DNA of 64,000 bases, taken from positions 222,956 to 286,955 of the forward strand of contig CALIXF010000009.1 in NCBI GenBank assembly GCA_938046735.1, given 5' to 3'. The notes under the pieces were generated by a model. The model was not told where the DNA came from. It searched no databases and saw only the letters and a program-made list of their open reading frames with translations. A program made the translations under genes and the position numbers. Shown in pieces: positions 25,779-33,969 of this stretch. Each line of letters opens with the position of its first letter. Positions within the stretch are counted from its first letter, which is position 1. This stretch comes from an uncultured Candidatus Saccharibacteria bacterium (GTDB lineage: Bacteria > Patescibacteriota > Saccharimonadia > Saccharimonadales > Saccharimonadaceae).

Positions 25779-27085
25779 TAATATAAACCTCGTTTCTGTC
25801 GCCGCTTAATTGCTGCTTTCTCGCGTCTTGGCAACTTCTTGACATCATCAGGATTTTTAAGAAGTTTCTCAATAATCCACTCTAAATACTGAGAACCCTT
25901 AAAAAGGATTGTCTCGGAGCCTATGAGATGCTTTTCTAAGTATTTCAGTGCTTCACGCGGATCGGTAGTTGTGTAAGCATCAATTTTAGCCTTTTTTAGG
26001 AGAGGTGCAGTATATTTTTTTGTACGGCGGCCAATTAAAATAACTTTCTCGGGTTTTACCTTAACAATTTCATCGGCTAATTTCGCATGCTCTTGGCCTT
26101 CAATGCTTCCCTGATCGACGATATCACCAATCACTAGCCATTTATGGTCAACTTTCATAGACTTAAACATTTCAAGAATTGACTTGACAGAGATTAAATG
26201 TGCATTATAGCTACTATCGATAATTTTGATACCGTTTTGACCATCAAAATATGAGTTGCGACCCGGAGCAAGTCTAAAGTCAGAGAGATCGGAACAGGGC
26301 TTGATTTTTAAGTATTTTGCCAGATTTTCTAACATCACTAGTTGGATAGTGAGGTCTTTTGAAAGAGGACGATTAAAAATATATTCGCGTGGAGATGTGT
26401 CCTCAGAGAGTTTAATCTTAAAATTGGTTTGGTCGGGCATGACTTGGTAAGCGGTAAGAGCTTGTTTTGAGCATTTAACCACGTTGGCGTCGGTTAGGCC
26501 TTTTTGTTTAATACTTTCAAGAGCTCGCACCATAAGTTCAACATCGCCATCGATAATGACAAGTTTTTGTGTATATTCTGGGAGCATGGCAAATTCATGG
26601 GTGATGGCCTTATCGAGATTTTCAAAGAGACCGTCTTTCACTTGCTGTTCAAATTGTACGGCATGGGATAAACCAAGTGAAATCCAGAGTGTCACTTCTG
26701 GTCTAAGCCAAGAAGCAAGGAATTCAGTTTCGTGAGGTCTTTCACCATCGATCTCTACTACATAAAACTCTTCTTTATGAGTATAAAATACAGATTTAAT
26801 CGGCGCGGCCAGAAAAAGATACAACCATTTTAGTTTTGAACCTGTCACTCCACGTAAATTTAGAATGTCAAAAGCAATACCATAAGCAGAATTAGCATCA
26901 TGAGAATAATGAGCACGTTCTTTAAGAACACATTCAACCAGATTAAGCATCGTAGTTTTACCAACTGAACCAGTGATAGCGATCACTCGAGGTTGCCAAC
27001 GACGAAAAGAAATGTTAGCGAAGAATCGGAAGTAAGAAGCAACGAGAAAATAGAACTTTTTCTTAAATTTCATCACTGGAGTCAT
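25778..27085 (-). CDS. Mur ligase-like ATP-dependent ligase (MurF-type, no N-terminal domain)
   Basis: A 435-residue protein with the Mur ligase central and C-terminal domains. The P-loop is ITGSVGKTTML (~37-47), the second-strand motif DANSAYGIAFDIL lies at ~60, and the carbamate/metal region VEIDGERPHE at ~105. The C-terminal ligase domain has IIDSSYNAHLISVKSIL (the conserved DSYNANP-like motif, ~290) and VIGDIVDQG. MurF normally has a ~80-100-residue UDP-binding N-terminal domain; here only ~35 residues precede the P-loop and include a hydrophobic stretch. The substrate may therefore not be UDP-linked. It heads the envelope operon. The start is fixed by an extended -10 six bases upstream. 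Confidence 0.8.
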   Translation of the reverse strand: MTPVMKFKKKFYFLVASYFRFFANISFRRWQPRVIAITGSVGKTTMLNLVECVLKERAHYSHDANSAYGIAFDILNLRGVTGSKLKWLYLFLAAPIKSVFYTHKEEFYVVEIDGERPHETEFLASWLRPEVTLWISLGLSHAVQFEQQVKDGLFENLDKAITHEFAMLPEYTQKLVIIDGDVELMVRALESIKQKGLTDANVVKCSKQALTAYQVMPDQTNFKIKLSEDTSPREYIFNRPLSKDLTIQLVMLENLAKYLKIKPCSDLSDFRLAPGRNSYFDGQNGIKIIDSSYNAHLISVKSILEMFKSMKVDHKWLVIGDIVDQGSIEGQEHAKLADEIVKVKPEKVILIGRRTKKYTAPLLKKAKIDAYTTTDPREALKYLEKHLIGSETILFKGSQYLEWIIEKLLKNPDDVKKLPRREKAAIKRRQKRGLY

Positions 27086-27091
27086 ATCGTA

Positions 27092-27100
27092 ATTTTAACA
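27092..27100 (-). promoter_or_regulatory. Extended -10 promoter, leaderless (envelope operon)
   Basis: TGT plus TAAAAT (27097-27092), six bases, then ATG at 27085. Confidence 0.7.
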
Positions 27101-27134
27101 TAAAGAGGATAATCTTGGCAAAAACTAGGAGGTT

Positions 27135-27863
27135 TTATTTACGAATTGAAGAGAAGAATCTTGCCGCACGCTCAGTTTTTGGATGATCCATAACCTGTTT
27201 TGGAGTGCCATCTTCGATAATCTTACCGTGATCAAGAAAAATCATTCTAGTGCCAACTTCTCTAGCAAAACTCATTTCATGAGTTACAATAACCATAGTT
27301 AAGCCTTCTTTAGCTAGATTTCGTATTACATCAAGCACTTCACCAATCATTTCGGGATCAAGAGCAGAAGTCGGCTCATCAAAAAGAATGACCTCTGGAT
27401 GCATAGCAAGTGCACGCGCAATTGCAATACGCTGTTTTTGCCCACCAGATAAATTATGTGGAGAGGCATCAGCCTTGTTCAAAAGTCCAACCATTTTCAA
27501 AAGTCTTCTCGCTTCCTTATCAGCCTCATTTTCCTTTTGGTGAAGTATTTTTTTAGGCCCCAATTTAATATTCTCGATGACTGAGAAATTATCGAATAAA
27601 TTGAAGTTTTGAAAAACCATACCAACTTTTTGACGAATTTGATTAAGATTTACACCGGGCTCAGTGATGTCGAGTCCATCAATGAAGACTTGGCCCGAAG
27701 TCGGCCGTGTAAGGAGATTTAAACATCTTAAAAAAGTTGATTTACCAGACCCACTTGAGCCGACCAAGACTACAACTTCTCCATCCTCTATCGTAAGATT
27801 AATGCCTTTTAGAACTTTTACATCATCAAATGTTTTATGAATATTTTTAGCAACAATAGACAT
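27135..27863 (-). CDS. glnQ: Polar amino-acid ABC transporter ATPase
   Basis: A 242-residue ATPase of the polar amino-acid importer family. Walker A is GSSGSGKST (~36-44), then the Q-loop VFQNFNLFDN, signature LSGGQKQRIA (~140), Walker B VILFDEPTSALD (~162) and the switch His in VTHEM. The sequence is very close to GlnQ/HisP/ArtP types throughout. It is last in the glnH-glnP-glnQ operon, each junction a TAATG overlap. The gene symbol is by family; the amino acid is not determined. Confidence 0.92.
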   Translation of the reverse strand: MSIVAKNIHKTFDDVKVLKGINLTIEDGEVVVLVGSSGSGKSTFLRCLNLLTRPTSGQVFIDGLDITEPGVNLNQIRQKVGMVFQNFNLFDNFSVIENIKLGPKKILHQKENEADKEARRLLKMVGLLNKADASPHNLSGGQKQRIAIARALAMHPEVILFDEPTSALDPEMIGEVLDVIRNLAKEGLTMVIVTHEMSFAREVGTRMIFLDHGKIIEDGTPKQVMDHPKTERAARFFSSIRK

Positions 27864-28600
27864 TACTGCTCCTCTTGATTATTTATTTTCTTCTCTAGAG
27901 TAAACATAACTTTAGAAAAGATGGCGGTTATTGCTAGGTAGATGATTGCGGCAGCCACAAGAGACTGAAAGGCAGTAGCAGTCAAGGATCTTATGTCGTC
28001 AGCTCCGCGCATAATATCGCTGAGTCCAATCCATCCCACAATTGAAGTTTCCTTAAACATTGCAATACCTTCGCCAATTAAACCTGGCATGGAACTTTTC
28101 AAAGCTTGAGGCAAAACAACATAAACCATTGATTTAGTATGAGAAAAGCCAAGTGAACGCGCCGCTTCAAGTTGTCCTTTATCAACACTTTCAATACCAC
28201 CTCGGATGTTTTCAGCAATATATGCGGCACTATTCATAGCAAAAGCAATTGCTGCGATTATCAATTTTGGCATAGTGCGCATTGATCCGAATATTACATA
28301 ATACATAATCAGTAATTGTACCAGAACCGGAGTACCTCGAATGAGACTAATATATAATCTAGCAAAAGTCTGCAATGGATTAAAACTGCTTAAATATTGA
28401 ATTATTTTAGTTTTACGTAAAAACGACACTTTACTGAGAAATTTGAATGGCATCGCAATTGAAGTACGCATGAGAGCCAAAACGAGACCGAGGATAAGCC
28501 CGGCTAATACGGAGATGGTCGTCAAAACGATGGTCACCTCAAAACCATGCCATAGATAGATCCAACGTCCATTACCAAAAATTACTTCAAAAAAGTTCAT
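27863..28600 (-). CDS. glnP: Polar amino-acid ABC transporter permease
   Basis: A 245-residue HisM/GlnP-type permease. Hydrophobic helices lie at ~14-45, ~95-130 and ~205-230, and the EAA loop reads EAARSLGFSHTKSMVYVVLP (~141-160), the contact site for the ATPase. An unusual stretch at ~45-75 (SIAMPFKFLSKVSFLRKTKI) is an insert between helix 1 and the usual LLRGTPxLVQ motif (seen here as LIRGTPVLVQLL, ~87). Start and glnH stop overlap as TAATG. Confidence 0.9.
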   Translation of the reverse strand: MNFFEVIFGNGRWIYLWHGFEVTIVLTTISVLAGLILGLVLALMRTSIAMPFKFLSKVSFLRKTKIIQYLSSFNPLQTFARLYISLIRGTPVLVQLLIMYYVIFGSMRTMPKLIIAAIAFAMNSAAYIAENIRGGIESVDKGQLEAARSLGFSHTKSMVYVVLPQALKSSMPGLIGEGIAMFKETSIVGWIGLSDIMRGADDIRSLTATAFQSLVAAAIIYLAITAIFSKVMFTLEKKINNQEEQ

Positions 28601-29394
28601 TACAGTTGCCCCTTTTCTGTGCCAAAATGTTTCATGAGAATTTTACGCATTCTACCATCTTCTTTCATCTCTGAGATCACCTGATTGACCTGATCTAAGA
28701 GTTTCTGATTTCCTTTTTTTATAGCAATTGCGTAGGACTCGCGGCTGAGTGGTAAGTCAAGAATTTTTAAATTAGAAAAGGCAGCAACATACTGAGCGGC
28801 CGGAGCATTATCAAGAATTGCGGCATCGATACGTCCGGTAGTAAGCTCTTGTAAGACATTTGGGGCAGCGGGAAATTGAACCACTTTTGCACCTTTAATC
28901 TGTCTTGCCATGAGATCACCAGTCGTTCCTAGCTGAACGCCAATGGTTTTATTTACTAATTCATATTTATTACGAATACTGCTATCGGATCGCAATACAA
29001 TTTGCTGAGAAGCAACATAATAGGAATCAGAAAAGAAGGCGTTTTTGGCACGATCCTCAGTGACAGACATTCCAGCCACCGCAAGATCAATTTGACCACT
29101 TTCAAGGGCTGGCAATAGCCCATCGAACGACATATCCTCGATTTTAAGTTCAGCACCTAGACTCTTCGCAATTTCTTCAGCAAGATCAACATCAAACCCA
29201 ACCACCTTATCTCCGTCTTTGTACTCAAAGGGCTTAAAAGTGGCATTAGTGCCCATAACTAGGACATTGGCATTTTTTGACACAATAGTTTCACGATGCA
29301 TAATATCCTGAAACATCCAAATATTTAGAATAAGATAGGCGCCAATAAGTAGTAGACTAAGGATTTTTTTATTTTTAGCTCCACCACTTTTCAT
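28600..29394 (-). CDS. glnH: Amino-acid ABC transporter substrate-binding protein
   Basis: A 264-residue family-3 solute-binding protein. After a short basic N-terminus (MKSGGAKNKK) comes one hydrophobic helix (ILSLLLIGAYLILNIWMF, ~11-28). The binding domain follows: GTNATFKPFEYKDGDKVVGF (~48-67), DVDLAEEIAK and PALESGQIDLAVAGMSVTED. No lipobox Cys and no clear cleavage site are present, so the protein is probably held in the membrane by the uncleaved helix. It is the first gene of the importer operon. The start is supported by TATACT six bases upstream. Confidence 0.9.
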   Translation of the reverse strand: MKSGGAKNKKILSLLLIGAYLILNIWMFQDIMHRETIVSKNANVLVMGTNATFKPFEYKDGDKVVGFDVDLAEEIAKSLGAELKIEDMSFDGLLPALESGQIDLAVAGMSVTEDRAKNAFFSDSYYVASQQIVLRSDSSIRNKYELVNKTIGVQLGTTGDLMARQIKGAKVVQFPAAPNVLQELTTGRIDAAILDNAPAAQYVAAFSNLKILDLPLSRESYAIAIKKGNQKLLDQVNQVISEMKEDGRMRKILMKHFGTEKGQL

Positions 29395-29400
29395 AGTTAT

Positions 29401-29406
29401 AGTATA
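29401..29406 (-). promoter_or_regulatory. -10 element, leaderless (glnH operon)
   Basis: TATACT (29406-29401), six bases, then ATG at 29394. No TG extension and no clear -35. Confidence 0.55.
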
Positions 29407-29427
29407 CTAGATTTTTTGATTTTTTGA

Positions 29428-29456
29428 TAAAAAATAGCACCCTTGGTGCTACTTTT
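29428..29456. terminator. Terminator after rpsJ
   Basis: A stem TAGCACC/GGTGCTA with a three-base loop and a T-run on the minus strand, 13 bases past the rpsJ stop. Confidence 0.85.
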
Positions 29457-29468
29457 TACGATTTACTG

Positions 29469-29792
29469 CTACATTTTGATTTCTGCATCAACACCAGCCG
29501 GCAGAGACAAATTCTGCAAAGCATCAATAGTTTTTGGAGTAGCGCTTGTGATATCGATTAAGCGCTTGTGGACCTTCATCTCAAAAGCTTCACCACCAGT
29601 CTTGTAGACGTGTGGAGATTTGACAACAGTAAAAGTGCTACGTTTGGTTGGTAGAGGTACTGGACCTGAAACATTAGCGCCGGTACGGATAGCAGTATCG
29701 ACAATTTGTTTTGCGCTTTGATCGATCACACGATGATCATAGGCCTTAAGACGAATACGGATCTTGAGACCTTCATTTTTGGTTTCAACCAT
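29469..29792 (-). CDS. rpsJ: Ribosomal protein uS10 (NusE)
   Basis: uS10 is a 30S head protein that also partners NusB in antitermination. The 107-residue product has KIRIRLKAYDHRVIDQSAKQ, then SGPVPLPTKRSTFTVVKSPH with the extended loop, and ends DAEIKM. AGAAGGA precedes the ATG. It is monocistronic here: the next gene is the amino-acid importer, not rplC as in most S10 operons. A leader of ~80 nt lies between promoter and start. Confidence 0.96.
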   Translation of the reverse strand: MVETKNEGLKIRIRLKAYDHRVIDQSAKQIVDTAIRTGANVSGPVPLPTKRSTFTVVKSPHVYKTGGEAFEMKVHKRLIDITSATPKTIDALQNLSLPAGVDAEIKM

Positions 29793-29877
29793 GTTATTCC
29801 TTCTAGCCCTATAACTTCAGATATACCTAGACAGTATGTCGATGAGTTTTTAGAGCTCAATTAAATTATGTGTTTGT

Positions 29878-29906
29878 ATAATAATATAATTTTCTTAATG
29901 AGTCAA
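29878..29906 (-). promoter_or_regulatory. Promoter of rpsJ
   Basis: -35 TTGACT (29906-29901), 17-base spacer and -10 TATTAT (29883-29878). Confidence 0.65.
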
Positions 29907-29910
29907 GAGA

Positions 29911-29939
29911 GAAAAATTGGACTGCTAAGACAGTCCAAT
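29911..29939. terminator. Terminator after tuf
   Basis: A stem ATTGGACTG/CAGTCCAAT with a six-base loop and a T-run on the minus strand, ~20 bases past the tuf stop. Confidence 0.9.
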
Positions 29940-29960
29940 CTTCAAACTAGGATTACCTAA

Positions 29961-31145
29961 TTATTTTACGATCTTGGTAACAACACCAGAACCGACAGTA
30001 CGACCACCTTCACGGATAGCGAAACGGTCATTGTTATTCATAGCAATTGGAGCTAAGAGCTTAACAGTAAAGGTGATGGTGTCACCAGGCATAACGATTT
30101 CTTTGTCAGCTGGAAGTTCAACTTCACCAGTAACATCGGTAGTACGGAAGTAGAACTGTGGCTTGTAACCCTTTGAGAATGGAGTGTGGCGTCCACCTTC
30201 TTCTTTCTTAAGGATATAAACCTGGGCCTCAAATTCAGTGTGTGGGGTAATTGAACCTGGTTTAGCAATAACTTGACCACGTTCGATTTGATCACGCTCA
30301 ATACCACGAAGCAAGAGACCTGCATTATCACCAGCTTCACCTTCGTTAAGGGTTTTATGGAAAGCTTCAATACCAGTAACAACTGATTTCTGGGTGGCAC
30401 GGAGACCAACGATTTCAACTTCGTCGTTAATCTTGACGACACCCTGTTCAATACGACCGGTAGCGACGGTACCACGACCCTTAATAGAGAAGACGTCCTC
30501 AATTGGCATAAGGAATGGTTTGTCAAGATCATGCTCAGGAATATCAAAGTATTCATCCATAGCGTGAACAAGATCCATGATACGATCTTCCATTTCAGTG
30601 TCACCTTCGAGAGCCTTAAGAGCAGAACCTTTGATAATTGGAGCATTATCACCATCGAAACCATATTTGTTAAGAAGTTCACGAACGTCCATCTCAACTA
30701 GTTCAACGAGTTCAGGATCAGCAAGATCCATCTTGTTGAGGAAGACGATGATTTTTGGTACGTTCACCTGGTGAGCAAGAAGAACGTGTTCACGAGTCTG
30801 TGGAAGTGGACCATCGTTAGCAGCCACTACGAGGATAGCACCATCAATCTGAGCTGCACCGGTGATCATGTTTTTAATATAGTCGGCGTGGCCTGGCATA
30901 TCAACGTGAGCATAGTGACGCTTCTCTGATTCATACTCCTGGTGAGAAGTAGCGATAGTGATACCACGTGCTTTCTCTTCTGGTGCGTTATCAATCTGAT
31001 CATAAGCGACAGATTTGTTTACGTCTGATGGAAGACGCTTTGCTAGAACTGTTGTAATAGCAGCAGTAAGAGTTGTTTTACCATGATCAACGTGACCCAT
31101 GGTACCAACGTTGATGTGTGGCTTGGAACGGTCGAAATTTGCCAT
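29961..31145 (-). CDS. tuf: Elongation factor Tu
   Basis: EF-Tu delivers aminoacyl-tRNA to the ribosome. The 394-residue product has G1 GHVDHGKTT (~18), G3 DMPGHADY (~77), G4 NKMD (~132) and the two beta-barrel domains (VATGRIEQGVVKINDEVEIV; GDTITFTVKLLAPIAMN). The C-terminus FAIREGGRTVGSGVVTKIVK is standard. AAAGGAG lies before the ATG. It has its own promoter and terminator and is separated from fusA by a small membrane-protein gene. Confidence 0.98.
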   Translation of the reverse strand: MANFDRSKPHINVGTMGHVDHGKTTLTAAITTVLAKRLPSDVNKSVAYDQIDNAPEEKARGITIATSHQEYESEKRHYAHVDMPGHADYIKNMITGAAQIDGAILVVAANDGPLPQTREHVLLAHQVNVPKIIVFLNKMDLADPELVELVEMDVRELLNKYGFDGDNAPIIKGSALKALEGDTEMEDRIMDLVHAMDEYFDIPEHDLDKPFLMPIEDVFSIKGRGTVATGRIEQGVVKINDEVEIVGLRATQKSVVTGIEAFHKTLNEGEAGDNAGLLLRGIERDQIERGQVIAKPGSITPHTEFEAQVYILKKEEGGRHTPFSKGYKPQFYFRTTDVTGEVELPADKEIVMPGDTITFTVKLLAPIAMNNNDRFAIREGGRTVGSGVVTKIVK

Positions 31146-31218
31146 TCTAAATTTTTCTCCTTTAATATTAATTTCTTTTAGGCACTAATATTAACCAGCC
31201 CAAAAGTCTATATCTTAT

Positions 31219-31247
31219 ATTTTAGACGAAACCTTGGCTAAAGTAAA
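31219..31247 (-). promoter_or_regulatory. Promoter of tuf
   Basis: -35 TTTACT (31247-31242), 17-base spacer and -10 TAAAAT (31224-31219). The leader is ~65 nt. Confidence 0.65.
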
Positions 31248-31262
31248 GAGTAAAATGATACC

Positions 31263-31655
31263 CTAGGCTTTGTTATGTTTGTGTTTTTTTATTATTTTTC
31301 TTACGGCCATTACTATCATGACTATACTATATGGAAAAAAGACAATCGTAGGGATAAGACATGGAATAATTATTATTGCTGCCCCATGGGTGATATGATA
31401 CCAAATTACATCACGCATTGGAGATATTAATACATAACGAACGTCATAGATCAAAGCTATCGGTAATACAATTGATGAGGCTCCTAGTAGAAATTCTTTT
31501 ATTAATTTCTTTAATTCATTGGCTAACAGTAATAGGAAACAAGTTATAATTGTAGTTAAAATTATCATGGTGCAAATAATTAACTCAATATTGTCAAGGA
31601 TATCAAAATATAGACCTGTAGCATTTGACCTAAACCAAAGAAAGGTGGTTTGCAT
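31263..31655 (-). CDS. Small membrane protein, three hydrophobic helices
   Basis: A 130-residue protein I do not recognise. Hydrophobic segments lie at ~20-48 (LIICTMIILTTIITCFLLLL), ~55-70 and ~88-118 (AAIIIIPCLIPTIVFFPYSI), with a Lys/His-rich tail (KIIKKHKHNKA). AAGGAG lies before the ATG. Its higher Ile and AT content and lack of relation to its translation-factor neighbours make it look like a lineage-specific insertion between fusA and tuf. Confidence 0.55.
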   Translation of the reverse strand: MQTTFLWFRSNATGLYFDILDNIELIICTMIILTTIITCFLLLLANELKKLIKEFLLGASSIVLPIALIYDVRYVLISPMRDVIWYHITHGAAIIIIPCLIPTIVFFPYSIVMIVMAVRKIIKKHKHNKA

Positions 31656-31706
31656 ACAACTACTCCTTGATTATGCTTAGTATTATTATACTCCTTTCTT
31701 TTCTAG

Positions 31707-31740
31707 AAAAAAAGAAACTAGCGGAACTAGTCTCTTTTTT
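31707..31740. terminator. Terminator after fusA
   Basis: A stem AGAGACTAG/CTAGTTTCT (read on the minus strand, one G-U pair) with a TTCCG loop and a seven-T tail, ten bases past the fusA stop. Confidence 0.85.
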
Positions 31741-31749
31741 ACTTTCAGG

Positions 31750-33852
31750 TTATTTAGAACTGTTACGTTTTTCGATAATCTCTTGTGCAACGTTAGGTGG
31801 GACTTCTTCATATTGAGCAAGCTCCATTGAGGAAGCGGCACGACCCTGACTCATTGAACGAAGATCTGAAGTATAACCAAAGAGGTTGGCAAGAGGAGCA
31901 AAAGCAATGATTAATTTAGCACCACCTTGGAGATCTTCCATTGAGTCAATGCGACCACGGCGAGAGTTGATATCACCGATCACATCACCCATGAATTCCT
32001 CTGGAGTTGTCACCTCAAGTTTCATTACTGGCTCAAGAAGCACAGGCTTTGCCTTCTTAATACCTTCACGGGTTGCTAAGCTTCCAGCGAGCTTAAAAGC
32101 AAGCTCTGAAGAGTCAACATCGTGATAAGAACCATCATAAAGGGTAGCTTTAATATCGACAACTGGATAACCGGCAATAACACCGCCGTTCAAGGTTTCT
32201 TCGACACCCTGCTGGACTGGTTTGCGGTATTCCTGAGGAACCACACCACCCTTGATCATATCAATAAACTCAAAACCCTTACCTGGCTCATTTGGCTCAA
32301 ACTTAATCCAAACATCACCATACTGGCCACGACCACCAGACTGCTTGATGTGCTTACCCTGAGCTTCACTAGTGCCACGAATAGTTTCACGATAGGCAAC
32401 CTGAGGAGCACCGGTATTGGCCTCAACGTTATGTTCACGCTTTAAACGATCGATAATGATCTCAAGATGTAACTCACCCATGCCAGAGATAATGGTTTGG
32501 CCGGTTTCCTCATCAGTATGAACGCGGAAAGTTGGATCTTCTTCCGCAAGCTTAGCGAGACCAAGACCCATTTTTTCCTGATCGGCCTTGGTTTTTGGCT
32601 CAACGGCGATAGAAACTGGAGGCTCTGGGAATTCGATTGACTCAAGGAGAATCGGATGAGCCGGATCACAAAGAGTAGTACCGGTAGTAGTCTCTTTGAG
32701 GCCGACAATAGCAGCGATATCACCAGCGGCTACTTCGGTAATTTCTTCACGCTTATCAGCAAACATACGAACAAGACGACCAACACGTTCCTTATTGCCA
32801 GTGGTGGCGTTAAGGATATAAGATCCGGACTTAAGTACGCCCGAATAGACACGTACGAAGACTAATTTACCGACAAATGGATCAGAGGCGATCTTAAAGG
32901 CGAGAGCAGTAAGTGGCTGAGAGACATCAGCTTTGCGGACGACATGATCACCAGTTTTTGGATCAGTACCGACGGTTTGACCAAGATCACGATCAAGTGG
33001 AGACGGGAGATAATCAACGCAAAGGTCAAGAACTTTTTCAACGATGACACCACGACCATCACCGCCGGTGACAAGGAAGAAATCACCATCAAGTACACGC
33101 TTACGAAGAGCAGCCTTAAGCTCAGCCTCAGTAATAGCTTCTTCACCCTGAGTGAAATACTTATTCATCAAATCTTCGTCAGCAGAAACGGCTTCCTCAA
33201 CAAGAATGGCACGTGCTTTTTTGGCCTTATCTAGCATATCAGCTGGAATTTCACCAACAGTCAAAGAATGGTCAGCATATTCTTTGTAAGTGTAGGCCTT
33301 CATATCAATAAGATCAACTACGCCACAAATGTCCTTCTCAAAACCAATTGGCAAATGAATAGCTACCGCATTCTTTGAGAGACGCTTATGAATAGATTCA
33401 AGAGACTTATAAAAATCACCACCAATTTGATTAATTTTATTGATAAAACAGATACGAGGGACACCATATTTAGTGGCTTGTCGCCATACAGTCTCCGACT
33501 GAGCCTCGACACCCATCTTGCCGTCAAAAACGGTAATAGCGCCATCAAGGACGCGAAGTGAACGCTCTACTTCAGCAGTAAAGTCAATGTGACCAGGGGT
33601 ATCGATAATATTAATCTTATAACCCTTCCAAGTTGCAGTAACAGCGGCAGAAGTAATAGTAATACCACGTTCCTTCTCCTGCTCCATCCAGTCAGTTGTT
33701 GCACCACCAGTATCACCTTTAACGAGGTCGATTTTGTGTTTTAACCCAGTTCGGTAAAGAATCGCCTCAGAGGTAGTAGTCTTACCTGCATCAATATGGG
33801 CAATGATACCAATATTGCGAAGCTTTGATAAATCATGATTGTCAGTAGCCAT
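31750..33852 (-). CDS. fusA: Elongation factor G
   Basis: EF-G is the translocation GTPase. The 700-residue product has G1 AHIDAGKTT (~17-25), G2 region RGITITSAAVTATW, G3 DTPGHIDFT (~82) and NKINQIGGDF for G4, where most EF-G have NKMDR. Domains II-V follow (GELHLEIIIDRLKREHNV in III, VPQEYRKPVQQGVEE in IV). The C-terminus ends NVAQEIIEKRNSSK. An AAGGAA site precedes the start. rpsL and rpsG, its usual neighbours, are ~24 kb away. Confidence 0.97.
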   Translation of the reverse strand: MATDNHDLSKLRNIGIIAHIDAGKTTTSEAILYRTGLKHKIDLVKGDTGGATTDWMEQEKERGITITSAAVTATWKGYKINIIDTPGHIDFTAEVERSLRVLDGAITVFDGKMGVEAQSETVWRQATKYGVPRICFINKINQIGGDFYKSLESIHKRLSKNAVAIHLPIGFEKDICGVVDLIDMKAYTYKEYADHSLTVGEIPADMLDKAKKARAILVEEAVSADEDLMNKYFTQGEEAITEAELKAALRKRVLDGDFFLVTGGDGRGVIVEKVLDLCVDYLPSPLDRDLGQTVGTDPKTGDHVVRKADVSQPLTALAFKIASDPFVGKLVFVRVYSGVLKSGSYILNATTGNKERVGRLVRMFADKREEITEVAAGDIAAIVGLKETTTGTTLCDPAHPILLESIEFPEPPVSIAVEPKTKADQEKMGLGLAKLAEEDPTFRVHTDEETGQTIISGMGELHLEIIIDRLKREHNVEANTGAPQVAYRETIRGTSEAQGKHIKQSGGRGQYGDVWIKFEPNEPGKGFEFIDMIKGGVVPQEYRKPVQQGVEETLNGGVIAGYPVVDIKATLYDGSYHDVDSSELAFKLAGSLATREGIKKAKPVLLEPVMKLEVTTPEEFMGDVIGDINSRRGRIDSMEDLQGGAKLIIAFAPLANLFGYTSDLRSMSQGRAASSMELAQYEEVPPNVAQEIIEKRNSSK

Positions 33853-33932
33853 GAATTTCCTTATTTAGTTAATAATTATTGTCTCCTTACGGTGTTTTGC
33901 CGGATATAATACGACAAAAAGACGTTGGTGCT

Positions 33933-33941
33933 ATTTTAACA
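33933..33941 (-). promoter_or_regulatory. Extended -10 promoter of fusA
   Basis: TGT plus TAAAAT (33938-33933). Unlike the leaderless genes, a ~75-nt leader with a second AAGGAG-like site follows before the ATG at 33852. Confidence 0.55.
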
Positions 33942-33969
33942 TGCTATCTGTTAAAAATAAAGTTGTATT

